Of a stretch of 64,000 nt of DNA, positions 51,167 through 59,708 are shown in pieces. A program made the position numbers and the translations under genes. Numbering within the stretch: the stretch's first letter is position 1; every line of letters begins with the position of its first letter. This DNA is from Opitutaceae bacterium (GTDB lineage Bacteria; Verrucomicrobiota; Verrucomicrobiia; Opitutales; Opitutaceae), in NCBI GenBank assembly GCA_028280945.1, contig JANQKV010000033.1, positions 20,581-84,580 on the forward strand, written 5' to 3'. The notes under the pieces were generated by a model. That model saw only the letters and a list, made by a program, of their open reading frames with translations. It ran no database searches and had not been told where the DNA came from.

Positions 51167-53239
51167 ATGAGCGAACGTTCCGACACATTGCCCGGTTTTG
51201 CAAACCGTCGACTCGCCGCCGTGATGTTCACCGACGTGGTGGGTTACTCTTCCCGCGTTCAGGCCGACGAGACCGGCACGCTTGAACAGGTGCAGCTCGA
51301 CTTCGAACGCATGCGCGGGATTTGTGCCGCTCACGCGGGGGAGATTCGAAACTCCATGGGCGACGGTTTGCTTGTGACCTTCGACAGCGCCTTGCAAGCC
51401 GTCACTTGCGGATTGGCCATCCAAGGGGCGTTGGCGAATCGAGGACCCGGCGCTTTGGCTCACCGCATCGGCATCCATTTGGGAGACATCTTTCAGCAGG
51501 AAGGGCAGGTGTTGGGCGACGGGGTCAACATTGCCGCCCGCCTGGAAAGCTGCTCGCGACCGGGCACCATTTGTCTGAGCCAAACGGTGTGGGACACGGT
51601 GCGTGATAAAATGGATTTGGAAGCCGAGTTCCTCGGCACCCGGCAACTCAAGGGCATCGGCCACCCGGTTCCCGCCTGGCTCGTGGCACCCGCCAATCAG
51701 GGAATCAGCCCGGGGGGACGTCCCCGACGAAGGAGACCTGCCGCCCTGCTGGGTGCGGCGGCCCTTGTCGTGGCAGTGGGCGCCGGTTTGGTCATCGGAT
51801 TCGCACCCCGTGACTCCGAACGAACGACCTCTGCCGACCCGGAGGATGGTCTTTCCCTCGCTGTGCTGCCCTTCGAGGATCGAACCGCCGAGACCGAAGA
51901 CCACTATCTGGTGACAGGAATTCAGGAGGGATTGATCAATCGCCTGGCCCGAATCCATTCCCTGAGAGTGACGTCGCGGACCTCCACCCTGCAATTCCCC
52001 CCCGGACAACGGCCGGCCAATGCCGAGATTGCGGACTCGCTCAACGTCGCCTTGTTGCTCGATGGCTCCGCTCAGAAAGTCGGTGACCGGGTGCTTGTCC
52101 GAGCGCAACTGATTGATTCGCGCTCCGACCAAACCTTGTGGGGCGACGATTTTGACCGCGAAGTCAGCGACATTCTGAATCTGCAGACCGAGGTGACGCG
52201 CTCGATCGCCGAACAGATCGAGATTGAGCTTACCGGCGAAGAGCAACGGTATTTAAACGCCGCTTCGTCCGTAAATCCCGGCGCTTATGAAGCCGTGATC
52301 AAGGCCAACGAAATGCGCGATCAAATGACTGCGGCGAGTTTGGCCCAGGCCGAACAACTCTACAACACCGCGCTGACCATGGCTCCAGACTATGGGGTGG
52401 CGGAAGCTGGTTTGGCCTCGGTCTGGATCTTCCGCCAACAGCTGGGCCTGGCTAATCCGGACGAAGCCGGCCCCGCCGCCGTCGCTGCCGCCACTCGTGC
52501 CCTGGCCCTTGATCCCGGATTGGCCGAAGCCCACGGCGCGCTGGCCCGGGTGGCCGCCTTTTCCCACTGGGACTGGCAAGCAGCCGAGTCCGCCTATCAA
52601 CGGGCACTGTCCCTGAATCCAAGTCTCGCCGTGGCCTCGACCGAATATGCCATCATGCTCGATGCCTTGGGCCGCGAGGAGGAGTCCCGCCAGCAGATTG
52701 CCGCCGCCCGCCGGGTCGATCCGCTTAATCCTTTTGTCGCCGTTACCGACGCTTCGCTTATGATCAATCGCCGCGAGCCCGAGCAGGCGCTGGAAATCCT
52801 GGATGAATTGAACCGACATTTGCCGCAAAATACCGCGGTCACATCCGCTCGTTGGAGCGCCCATGCTCTGCGCGGAGATGCCACCGCCGCCACGGACAAT
52901 GCCCTGGCCTTTTTTCAGTCTCTGAACCTGTCGATCGAGCCCGGGCCGGTGCAGTCGGCCCTTCTCGAATCAGGCTACCAGGCCGCCATGATGGAACTGG
53001 CCGATCAGCTCGACCGGACGGAGAATACGGCAATCGTTTCCCCACTGGCCCGCGCTCGAGTCCACGTCCATGCCGGTCAGACGATGGCAGCAATCCGGGA
53101 TTTGGAATCCGCCTACACCATGCGTGACGCCAATCTTCCAGGAATCGGAAATACCCGTGATTTTGACTCGCTCCGGGAGATTCCCGCCTTTCGTGATCTG
53201 CTACGCCGTTTAAATCTTCGCACCGACCAAGCGGACTGA
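51167..53239 (+). CDS. Class III adenylate/guanylate cyclase with TolB-like and TPR regions
   Basis: A 690-residue protein. The N-terminal catalytic domain has AVMFTDVVGYSSRVQADE (metal Asp), NSMGDGLLVTF (second metal Asp), HRIGIHLGDIF and GDGVNIAARLES, consistent with a class III cyclase. A single membrane segment LLGAAALVVAVGAGLVIGF follows near residues 200-220, then a TolB/FlgO-like domain (AVLPFEDRTAETEDHYLVTG; LLLDGSAQKVGDRVLVRAQL). The last half is TPR-rich (AEAHGALARVAAF; VASTEYAIMLDALGREEESR). The substrate (ATP or GTP) is not decided by these motifs. ATG 51167 (MSERSDTLPGF) was chosen over the upstream frame at 51110. Confidence 0.9.
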   Translation: MSERSDTLPGFANRRLAAVMFTDVVGYSSRVQADETGTLEQVQLDFERMRGICAAHAGEIRNSMGDGLLVTFDSALQAVTCGLAIQGALANRGPGALAHRIGIHLGDIFQQEGQVLGDGVNIAARLESCSRPGTICLSQTVWDTVRDKMDLEAEFLGTRQLKGIGHPVPAWLVAPANQGISPGGRPRRRRPAALLGAAALVVAVGAGLVIGFAPRDSERTTSADPEDGLSLAVLPFEDRTAETEDHYLVTGIQEGLINRLARIHSLRVTSRTSTLQFPPGQRPANAEIADSLNVALLLDGSAQKVGDRVLVRAQLIDSRSDQTLWGDDFDREVSDILNLQTEVTRSIAEQIEIELTGEEQRYLNAASSVNPGAYEAVIKANEMRDQMTAASLAQAEQLYNTALTMAPDYGVAEAGLASVWIFRQQLGLANPDEAGPAAVAAATRALALDPGLAEAHGALARVAAFSHWDWQAAESAYQRALSLNPSLAVASTEYAIMLDALGREEESRQQIAAARRVDPLNPFVAVTDASLMINRREPEQALEILDELNRHLPQNTAVTSARWSAHALRGDATAATDNALAFFQSLNLSIEPGPVQSALLESGYQAAMMELADQLDRTENTAIVSPLARARVHVHAGQTMAAIRDLESAYTMRDANLPGIGNTRDFDSLREIPAFRDLLRRLNLRTDQAD

Positions 53240-53461
53240 GAGATTGTGACTCCGACCGGTGTGGGCCGCCATCAGAGGAAAACCGGGCCGAAACAGACTG
53301 GAATCGCCGCCCCGATCGCCGGCCCGGTGACCGGTATGGCAACCCTCGCCGCCGTCCTACCGTTCACTTCGATTCCCCTCCTCCTTCCCTCATGCGAACG
53401 CCGGACGAACCATTTCCTCCACTTGCCAAACCACCAACAGGGACTCACGGTGGTCCTTCGC

Positions 53462-54106
53462 ATGCATTTTTCCAATCTCCAGTCTTCCCTTTCCCAACCT
53501 CTCCCCCGACTCGACGAAGACGAGGACGACGACGAAGCGTCCCCGACCAAGGGTCCGGCTCCCGTTGCCGCGCTCATCCAAAAGAAGTTTCTCGATCAAC
53601 GAAAAATCTTTCTGTGGGGAGCGGTGACCGATGAGTCCGCCAAGGAACTCACGGAAAAACTGCTCTACCTCGAAGCCACTGATCCCGGAAAGCCGATTAC
53701 GTTTTACATCAACAGCCCCGGCGGGTCGATCACGGCGGGCATGGCGGTCTACGATACGATGAAACTCATCAGTTCACCGATCACGGTTGTCGTGACCGGC
53801 ATGGCTGCCTCGATGGGCTCGATTCTCCTGTCTGGCGCCCCCAAGGGAAATCGCCTGCTCTATCCGCATTCCCGTGTGCTGATCCACCAGCCCCTCATTT
53901 CCGGACGTTTCGTCGGCCCCGCCACCGATATCAACATCCAAGCTCAGGAAATGGAAAAACTCCGCGCTGAGTTGAACCAGATCCTGGCCGACGCTTCCGG
54001 CCAACCCCTCGAGCGCATCAATCAGGACACCGATCGTGATTTCTACCTGAACGCCCAGGAAGCGATCGAATATGGCTTGGCCGACAAAATCGTGGATAAC
54101 TTCTGA
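53462..54106 (+). CDS. clpP: ATP-dependent Clp protease proteolytic subunit
   Basis: A 214-residue ClpP peptidase. The catalytic triad is Ser117 in GMAASMG, His142 in VLIHQPL and Asp191 in QDTDRDF, with the same spacing as in E. coli (25 and 49 residues). Before the core ([12 protein letters not shown]) lies an acidic N-terminal extension, [15 protein letters not shown], that is removed or disordered in relatives. ATG 53462 was preferred to the upstream frame opened at 53246, which lacks similarity. No clpX or trigger factor gene lies next to it, unlike the common tig-clpP-clpX arrangement. A terminator follows. Confidence 0.96.
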   Translation: MHFSNLQSSLSQPLPRLDEDEDDDEASPTKGPAPVAALIQKKFLDQRKIFLWGAVTDESAKELTEKLLYLEATDPGKPITFYINSPGGSITAGMAVYDTMKLISSPITVVVTGMAASMGSILLSGAPKGNRLLYPHSRVLIHQPLISGRFVGPATDINIQAQEMEKLRAELNQILADASGQPLERINQDTDRDFYLNAQEAIEYGLADKIVDNF

Positions 54107-54134
54107 TTCGCCAAACCCACTTCCTCCACTGGAA

Positions 54135-54163
54135 AGCCCGGGACGACCACCCGGGCTTTTTTT
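54135..54163 (+). terminator. Intrinsic terminator after clpP
   Basis: AGCCCGGG (54135-54142) pairs with CCCGGGCT (54150-54157) around ACGACCA, followed by TTTTTT. It lies in the convergent gap between clpP and the TIGR03790 gene. Confidence 0.92.
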
Positions 54164-54191
54164 GTGAGCCATTTCGCGAGAAGAGGGTAGG

Positions 54192-55862
54192 CTAATTGCC
54201 CTCCGCGTCCATGACTGAAGTCAGCGTGCTCAACGCCCGCTCCCAACTCACCACATCAGTGAAGTCGCCTGCCGCCCGGGCAGCCTCGATGGCCGGAGGC
54301 AGCCAACGCTTTTGAGCCACTTCTGAAAGCGGTTGATTGAGGAGCATTTTCCACACTTTCGCCGCCGATTTATGGTCTTCCCATTCGGTCAGTTGATTGG
54401 CGATTTGCGCAACCAATCCCCACTCGTCGACTCGGATGCGACTCAGGTAGCCCGCCATGCCGAGCTGCGTGACAGCCCCCGCCTTGTCGCCGGCACGTTC
54501 TTTCATGCGAGCAGCCTGCCAAGCCAAGGCCAGGGTTGGGTAATCTCCAAAAAGGTTGCCCGCCGTCCGGCTTTCCTCAGGGGTCACCTCGGCTTCGGCA
54601 TCAGCGAGTTTCACCTCCAAATGGCGGGCGACCAAGTAAGACGCCCAACGCCGCGGCAGTTCGTCCAGGCGCTCCATTTGCAACGCCGCCGGAGTTCGGG
54701 TGGGTCGATACAACGGATCGCCGATGGCGATGCACTGCCAGGATAATGCCGGCAGGGAGAAGTAGGCCGCTTCGCCAAACGTCGCCCCCGCCATCATCGC
54801 CCCAATCAACATCTGGGGGTGGTGGGTAAACTCCAGGAAAGGCTCATATACGTTGCCCACCGTCGCGGCGACGCCGCGGGCCACAAACGGCCCTGACCAT
54901 CCCCCGCCGTTGACCAACCGCAGGGACGCAGCCGAATAACTGTGCAGGTGCAGGGCAATGGCCCCCGGCGCGAACTGGTAGCCTTTTTCCACGAAGGGTC
55001 CGTTGATGGTGCCTGCATACCATCCCAAATAAATCGCGACTCCATCCGCCCGAGCCGATGGTGGCAAAGTGGAACGTTCCTCATCGACCTGCGGAACCCA
55101 CCCCAAACCATCCAAAATCTTCGCCGACTCCCGAAACCAGTTATCCCCGCGCTTGTGCGGACCGCCGATGTCCACAATCGCCCGCCCTACCAAACCATGG
55201 GCTTCGGCCTCCAGGGCAGACTCGATCATCCGTCGTACCATCGGATAGGTCGGACCATCGAGCCGCGACACCCGCACCACCGCATCCGCCTCAAACATCC
55301 CCGGAGCCGACTTGCCGAAGATCGGGTTGCGCACCAATCCATCGCGCAACGGGGCGTTTTGGTTGATCAATGCGAGCTCCGAATCAACAGCCGCCCGATG
55401 TGTTTTCAGGTTATCACTCAAGCCTTCCGGAGCATCCGCCGGGATGTCCTTGGTCTGGCGGATTTTGAGCGGCACTCCGCGGCACGTGACCAAATAGGAA
55501 ATCCGATGACCCGCGGTCGAAACCTTGCGGCGACCGATGTCGTCGACCAAGTCCATCTCGATCGCCTCCAACCATCCTTCTTCGATCAACCATTTCTGCA
55601 GTGGCTGGTAGAGTCGGTCGCGAAATTGAATCCAGTCCATCTCCTCTCCCGCGGGCAAATCGAGGGCGATGATGTTGTTTCGCGAAATCTCTCGTCGATC
55701 GGCATAAAACCGCGCCAACTCAACCGACTCAGGATCATTTTTATTGGCCACGATCACTACGCGAGCGGCCTCATCCTCGACCACGGGAAACTCCACCGCA
55801 TGCGCCGCCAACGCTGTGAGGCAGCCAACAAACACCAAAGCAAAGAATCGTGGGGTAAACAT
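54192..55862 (-). CDS. TIGR03790 family secreted protein
   Basis: A 556-residue exported protein of the TIGR03790 family, common in Verrucomicrobia and Planctomycetes and of unknown function. Signal peptide: about residues 1-23 (LVFVGCLTALAAHA). The characteristic start is VVIVANKNDPESVELARFYA, then ISYLVTCRGVPLKI and MERLDELPRRWASYL. The family is beta/alpha in its N-terminal half. The C-terminal part is helical (LAWQAARMKERAGDKAGA). ATG 55862 gives the signal peptide, while the frame is open to 55898. It is the last gene of the infC-amidase-crcB transcript (10-bp gap to crcB). Confidence 0.9.
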   Translation of the reverse strand: MFTPRFFALVFVGCLTALAAHAVEFPVVEDEAARVVIVANKNDPESVELARFYADRREISRNNIIALDLPAGEEMDWIQFRDRLYQPLQKWLIEEGWLEAIEMDLVDDIGRRKVSTAGHRISYLVTCRGVPLKIRQTKDIPADAPEGLSDNLKTHRAAVDSELALINQNAPLRDGLVRNPIFGKSAPGMFEADAVVRVSRLDGPTYPMVRRMIESALEAEAHGLVGRAIVDIGGPHKRGDNWFRESAKILDGLGWVPQVDEERSTLPPSARADGVAIYLGWYAGTINGPFVEKGYQFAPGAIALHLHSYSAASLRLVNGGGWSGPFVARGVAATVGNVYEPFLEFTHHPQMLIGAMMAGATFGEAAYFSLPALSWQCIAIGDPLYRPTRTPAALQMERLDELPRRWASYLVARHLEVKLADAEAEVTPEESRTAGNLFGDYPTLALAWQAARMKERAGDKAGAVTQLGMAGYLSRIRVDEWGLVAQIANQLTEWEDHKSAAKVWKMLLNQPLSEVAQKRWLPPAIEAARAAGDFTDVVSWERALSTLTSVMDAEGN

Positions 55863-55872
55863 GTGCAGCGAA

Positions 55873-56244
55873 TCAGACTCTACCCAAACGCCAGCCAAGC
55901 CAGGTGGCGGCCAGACAAATCGCCACCGATACCGCGACGTGGATCAGCGCCGCTCCAAGCTGGCCTTGTCGAATTTGCTCCAGCGTCTGCCAACTGAAAC
56001 TCGAGAAGGTCGTGAACCCGCCACAAAAACCGAGGGCGAGAAACGCCTGCCAATGTGAGGACTCCCTGCCCGGTGCCCCCAGCTTCGCGAGCACGATCCC
56101 AATGACCAGCGATCCGGCGACATTGGCCGCCATCGTGCCCCAAGGTAACTTTCCAACCGGCGTAATCTCGGCCACCAGCACCCGCAGGATGGAACCCAAG
56201 CCTCCACCAAGACCAATCAACAGGAGGTGGGACAGGGAGATCAT
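55873..56244 (-). CDS. crcB: Fluoride channel CrcB/FluC
   Basis: A 123-residue fluoride exporter with four membrane segments. The family signature is GFCGGFTTFSSFSWQ (about residues 72-86), with the sodium-binding backbone region and polar Thr/Ser track. GGGLGSILRVLV and GTMAANVAGSLVIGIVL are the other conserved helices. FluC forms dual-topology dimers that expel fluoride. The start overlaps the amidase stop by 4 bp. No fluoride riboswitch is seen nearby, so it is presumably expressed with infC and the amidase. Confidence 0.95.
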   Translation of the reverse strand: MISLSHLLLIGLGGGLGSILRVLVAEITPVGKLPWGTMAANVAGSLVIGIVLAKLGAPGRESSHWQAFLALGFCGGFTTFSSFSWQTLEQIRQGQLGAALIHVAVSVAICLAATWLGWRLGRV

Positions 56245-57275
56245 GGGGACGGCGAGAGTGACAGAACCAAATCAACGTAGTCCACGATGCCATCAGCAAT
56301 CGACTCCGCAATCTCGCGACGACGGTCCACCGACGCAATCTCCTGCGCCTCGGCTTCGTGCGAAAGAAACCCCGCCTCGATCAAAACGGCAGGCACATCC
56401 GTGAGGCGAAGCACGGCGAAACGGGCGCGCTTCAGCCCCCGGTCAACCGTGCCGAGCCGCTTGATCATGGCGTCGTGGACCGCAAAGCCCAGCAACGCGT
56501 TCCACGGGTCCGTGGTATTGCCGAGTTCGACCGGATAATCCCCGGCGGACGGGCTGCGATCACTGGTTGACGGCTGGCCGGCCGGGGTCAGCGCATAAAC
56601 CTCGGTGCCGCGAGCCTCCGGATTTCCCGCGGCGTTAAAATGAATGCTCACCAAAAGATCCGCCGCCCGACTCATTTCGCCGCGATCGCCAATATCGACA
56701 TAGACATCCTCGGTGCGCGTGTGCCGAACCTCAAAACCCTGCGCCGAAAGAATCTTCCCAAGGCGCAGCGACACATCCAGGGCGATGTGTTTCTCGCTCA
56801 ACGCCAGCGGATCACTGTGCGCGCCACGATCCCGACCGCCGTGCCCCGCATCGATCCAGATGATTTGCACGGGCCGGGCCGATCCTGCAAACGCCCGAGG
56901 ACGGACGATCGGACGCAAAAGCTTCTCCACATCCACGCGACTCAACCACAGCTCACCCGTTTGGGCATGAACCCCTTCACCCAGAAAAACCCGGCGGCCA
57001 TCGATCAATACCTCACGCGAATCGTGCCGGAAATCGATTTGTCGCCAAGTGTTGGCGAAGGTCTGTTCCCCTTCCGGAGTCATGCGGGCGGAGGGTCTCA
57101 AGCCCAGTTCACGCAGTGCGTCGTTCACCCTGACATAGTGCCCCGGCAAAGGCACGCCAGTCGCCTTCGGGTCGTCGGCAAACCCGGTCCAGGGATAACC
57201 GATCCCGAACAATCCCAAGGCCAAGCGGAGCCAGCCCCATGTGGCGAAGCCGACCGCCGCCTTCGGTCGCTTCAT
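56241..57275 (-). CDS. N-acetylmuramoyl-L-alanine amidase (Amidase_3)
   Basis: A 344-residue exported murein hydrolase. A signal peptide (residues 1-34, ending YPWTGFADD) precedes a region of about 100 residues (LRELGLRPSARMTPEGEQTF) and the Amidase_3 domain (about 132-340). Zinc-ligand motifs are IWIDAGHGGRDRGAHSD, VSIHFNAAGNPEARGTEVY and the catalytic AVLIEAGFLSHEAEAQEI. Such enzymes cleave the bond between N-acetylmuramic acid and L-alanine in peptidoglycan during cell separation or lysis. It lies 5 bp after infC and overlaps crcB by 4 bp. Confidence 0.95.
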   Translation of the reverse strand: MKRPKAAVGFATWGWLRLALGLFGIGYPWTGFADDPKATGVPLPGHYVRVNDALRELGLRPSARMTPEGEQTFANTWRQIDFRHDSREVLIDGRRVFLGEGVHAQTGELWLSRVDVEKLLRPIVRPRAFAGSARPVQIIWIDAGHGGRDRGAHSDPLALSEKHIALDVSLRLGKILSAQGFEVRHTRTEDVYVDIGDRGEMSRAADLLVSIHFNAAGNPEARGTEVYALTPAGQPSTSDRSPSAGDYPVELGNTTDPWNALLGFAVHDAMIKRLGTVDRGLKRARFAVLRLTDVPAVLIEAGFLSHEAEAQEIASVDRRREIAESIADGIVDYVDLVLSLSPSP

Positions 57276-57280
57276 GTGGG

Positions 57281-57973
57281 TCAGGATGCTTTGCCCGCAA
57301 CGGGCTTTTTGCTCTCTTCCGAGCTTCCCTTCGGCTTCTCGCCTTCGGTCTTGGGCGGGGCGGGCTTGGGGTGGAAATATTTCAACTTCCGCTTGTTGGC
57401 GGGATGCGGAGTGATCATCACATGGATCTGGCGACCATTGAGCTTGGGCTCGGCTTCGGCGTGACCCATGCCCTCGATCTCCGCAATCGCCCGTTGCATG
57501 ACCTCAAATCCAATCTCGGTGTGGGCCATCTCGCGGCCACGGAACTTGAGGCGCATTTTCACCTTCGCACCTTCGTTGAGGAACTCCTCGGCATGGCGCA
57601 GCTTGGTCTCCAAGTCGTGCTGATCGATACGTGGCGAGAGTTCCACTTCCTTGATCTTGCTGGCCGTGGCCTTGGCGTGGGACGACTTCTTCGACTCCTC
57701 GTAGACATACTTGCCAAAGTCCATGATGCGACAAACGGGAGGCGTCGCCTGCGCCGCGACCTCAACGAGGTCCAGACCAAATTGCTGAGCCAACTGGAGC
57801 GCCTTTTCCGTTTCCATGACTCCGAGCTGTTTGCCTTCGGGAGAGATGACCCTGATCTTCGGGACCCGGATACGCTGGTTGCGTCGGATGTGGTAGTAGG
57901 GATCGTTATTTCGGCGGTAATTGCGTCCGCCACCGCGACGTTTGCCGCCGCCAAAGGATAAGGATGTAGCCAT
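57281..57973 (-). CDS. infC: Translation initiation factor IF-3
   Basis: A 230-residue IF-3. A glycine/arginine-rich N-terminal tail is followed by RRNQRIRVPKIRVISPEG, the N-domain (METEKALQLAQQFGLDLVEV), APPVCRIMDFGKYVYE-like TPPVCRIMDFGKYVYEE, and the C-domain KVKMRLKFRGREMAHTEIG. A C-terminal extension of about 45 residues rich in Lys, Pro and Glu is unusual in length. The start is ATG, not the AUU or similar start typical of autoregulated E. coli infC. rpmI and rplT do not follow; an amidase, crcB and a TIGR03790 gene do. It is read from the same strand as erpA-like 58095-58487. Confidence 0.96.
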   Translation of the reverse strand: MATSLSFGGGKRRGGGRNYRRNNDPYYHIRRNQRIRVPKIRVISPEGKQLGVMETEKALQLAQQFGLDLVEVAAQATPPVCRIMDFGKYVYEESKKSSHAKATASKIKEVELSPRIDQHDLETKLRHAEEFLNEGAKVKMRLKFRGREMAHTEIGFEVMQRAIAEIEGMGHAEAEPKLNGRQIHVMITPHPANKRKLKYFHPKPAPPKTEGEKPKGSSEESKKPVAGKAS

Positions 57974-58094
57974 TCAGTAGGTGTTCAACTCGGTATAGAT
58001 CGTATCGGTTTTCGCTCCCTCCGCTCCGGAACACAACCCATAAGTCGCCGGTAGTCCGGATCTGCCCTCGGCGCCTGCCGGGCCCGATTTCGCC

Positions 58095-58487
58095 TCAAAC
58101 ATTAAAACTCTCGCCACACGAACAGCTCGCTTTGGCGTTGGGGTTCGAAAACTTAAAACCACCCGCGATCAGCTTGGCCGAGTAGTCGATCTCGGTGCCC
58201 TTCAGGTAGAGCGCGGTTTTGGGATCAACGATGACGCCCACTCCGGCGGACTGCACAAGGATGTCGCCCCGGCGCGTCTTGCTGGTGAAACGCAATTTGT
58301 AACTCAAGCCGTTGCAACCGCCGCCGGTGATCGCGACCCGGAGAAATTCTCCGGCCTGCTCCCGTTCGATGAGAGCATGCACCTTCGTTCCCGCCGCCTC
58401 CGTGAGGCGCACAAGCTTCTCGTTGCCTTGGCGAACCCCTTCAGGGACGCTGGCAGCAGGTGGCGGAGCTATTGTTTCGGAAGACAT
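58095..58487 (-). CDS. A-type Fe-S carrier (ErpA/IscA/SufA-like)
   Basis: A 130-residue A-type iron-sulfur carrier. Cluster-ligand cysteines are Cys58 in GGGCNGLSYKL and Cys122 and Cys124 in SCSCGESF near the C terminus. The rest of the fold (VIVDPKTALYLKGTEIDYS) fits the family. It probably passes clusters from the Suf system, 10 kb away, to apo-enzymes. Which of ErpA, IscA or SufA it equals cannot be decided from sequence. It is divergent from the sigma-factor gene and upstream of infC. Confidence 0.94.
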   Translation of the reverse strand: MSSETIAPPPAASVPEGVRQGNEKLVRLTEAAGTKVHALIEREQAGEFLRVAITGGGCNGLSYKLRFTSKTRRGDILVQSAGVGVIVDPKTALYLKGTEIDYSAKLIAGGFKFSNPNAKASCSCGESFNV

Positions 58488-58555
58488 TTTGAGCCCCCCA
58501 CTATCGCCCCAAACTCCCCCAGATCAAGTGTCGTCAGCCGGGAAACCTCCCCACC

Positions 58556-58578
58556 GCCGACTGCGGTTGGCTTTTTTT
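58556..58578 (+). terminator. Orphan terminator between erpA-like and sigma-factor genes
   Basis: GCCGAC (58556-58561) pairs with GTTGGC (58566-58571, one G-U) around TGCG, then seven T (58572-58578). On the + strand no gene is upstream of it, since the neighbour is divergent. It would end a short + transcript or attenuate the sigma-factor mRNA starting at 58620. Confidence 0.75.
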
Positions 58579-58619
58579 GTAAGAAACCTGCCGGTCTTTG
58601 CGCCTCATAGGGCAACATA

Positions 58620-59120
58620 ATGAATCGCACCGAACAAACCGCTTGTTTTGAGCAATGGATGCAGGAACACCCCGGCATCCCCCAAAAGGTCGCACGTTCA
58701 TTCTGTGCGGTGGATGCGGACCGCGAGGACCTGCTGCAAGAGATCCGAGTCGCCATCTGGCTGGCAATCCCCGCCTATGACAGCCGGAGCAAAGTGTCGT
58801 CCTATCTCTACCGCATCAGTCTGAATCGGGCGATCTCCTGGCGCCGGCGCCCCCAAAACCGGTCGGGGCATCTCGATTCGCTGGAAGAGCATCCCGACAT
58901 GGCGGCCGCACCTGCGAACCACGACCCGCGACTCGAAATCGTTTATCACGCGATTCGCAACCTGCCCGCTGCCGAGCGGGCGCTCATACTTCTTCAACTG
59001 GATGGATTCAGCTACCGCGAAATCGCCGGCACGCTTGGACTCACGGAGTCCAATGTCGGTGTCCGCCTGAACCGCATCCGCACCAAACTCGCCGAACAAC
59101 TGAAAGGAAAAAAACCATGA
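58620..59120 (+). CDS. ECF-type RNA polymerase sigma factor
   Basis: A 166-residue extracytoplasmic-function-type sigma factor. Region 2 has ADREDLLQEIRVAIWLAIPAY and VSSYLYRISLNRAISWRRR, and region 4 has LPAAERALILLQLDGFSYREIAGTLGLTE, quoted as LDGFSYREIAGTLGLTE, with the SNVGVRLNRIRTKLAEQLK helix. No N-terminal anti-sigma binding extra domain is seen. The stop overlaps the start of the next gene by 4 bp (ATGA), so the membrane protein is probably its anti-sigma partner. Confidence 0.93.
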   Translation: MNRTEQTACFEQWMQEHPGIPQKVARSFCAVDADREDLLQEIRVAIWLAIPAYDSRSKVSSYLYRISLNRAISWRRRPQNRSGHLDSLEEHPDMAAAPANHDPRLEIVYHAIRNLPAAERALILLQLDGFSYREIAGTLGLTESNVGVRLNRIRTKLAEQLKGKKP

Positions 59121-59707
59121 GCCTCGATGAAATGGAACAAACTTGGAATGAACAGCAACTGCCCTCGGATCCGGCTGCCAAACCCGTGCAAAAAGCTGCC
59201 AACAGTCTCTCCCGAACCCTGCTATTAGCCTGGGCCATGCTCGCCGTCATGGTTTTCGCACTGGCTCTCAAAGTGCATGAAGTCTGGGTCGAACCCGAGC
59301 GCACCTTCGCCAACTCGTTCTGGAATCTCTCCATCGCCGCAGCCAGCGTGGCCTGCGGTGGATTCGGGGTGGTTTGGGCACGACGTTTCGTCAGTGAATT
59401 CCGCACCCTTGCCCACGATACCGTGCGTTGCCTCGATCTGCTGATCTATAATGTGGAATGGGAGATCAGGTCCATTCGCCGTGACCTCCCGCTCATGATG
59501 CTGGGGTTTCTGATTCTGTTTGTCCTCGCCAAAGGCCAGTCCATCTCCGCCGGCTTTGAGTCATCGGTCGAGTGGAACTACATCTGGTTTGTGCTCGTAG
59601 TTTTTGGTATCACGGGTGCCGTGATGTATCATCGGGTGCAGGCATTCCTGCGGCCTCGCCTTGAAGAGTTGCGGGCCGTGCGCCGCCAATTCGACCCAAC
59701 TCCCTGA
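59117..59707 (+). CDS. Membrane protein, possible anti-sigma partner
   Basis: A 196-residue membrane protein. The N-terminal soluble part has MSLDEMEQTWNEQQLPSDP, then four hydrophobic segments: LLLAWAMLAVMVFALAL, LSIAAASVACGGFGVVWA, LPLMMLGFLILFVLA and YIWFVLVVFGITGAVMY. It is coupled to the sigma-factor gene, a typical position for an anti-sigma factor. However, no ZAS-type zinc motif is visible, so this is inferred from position only. The gene is convergent with pdxA, with one base between stops. Confidence 0.7.
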   Translation: MSLDEMEQTWNEQQLPSDPAAKPVQKAANSLSRTLLLAWAMLAVMVFALALKVHEVWVEPERTFANSFWNLSIAAASVACGGFGVVWARRFVSEFRTLAHDTVRCLDLLIYNVEWEIRSIRRDLPLMMLGFLILFVLAKGQSISAGFESSVEWNYIWFVLVVFGITGAVMYHRVQAFLRPRLEELRAVRRQFDPTP

Positions 59708-59708
59708 G

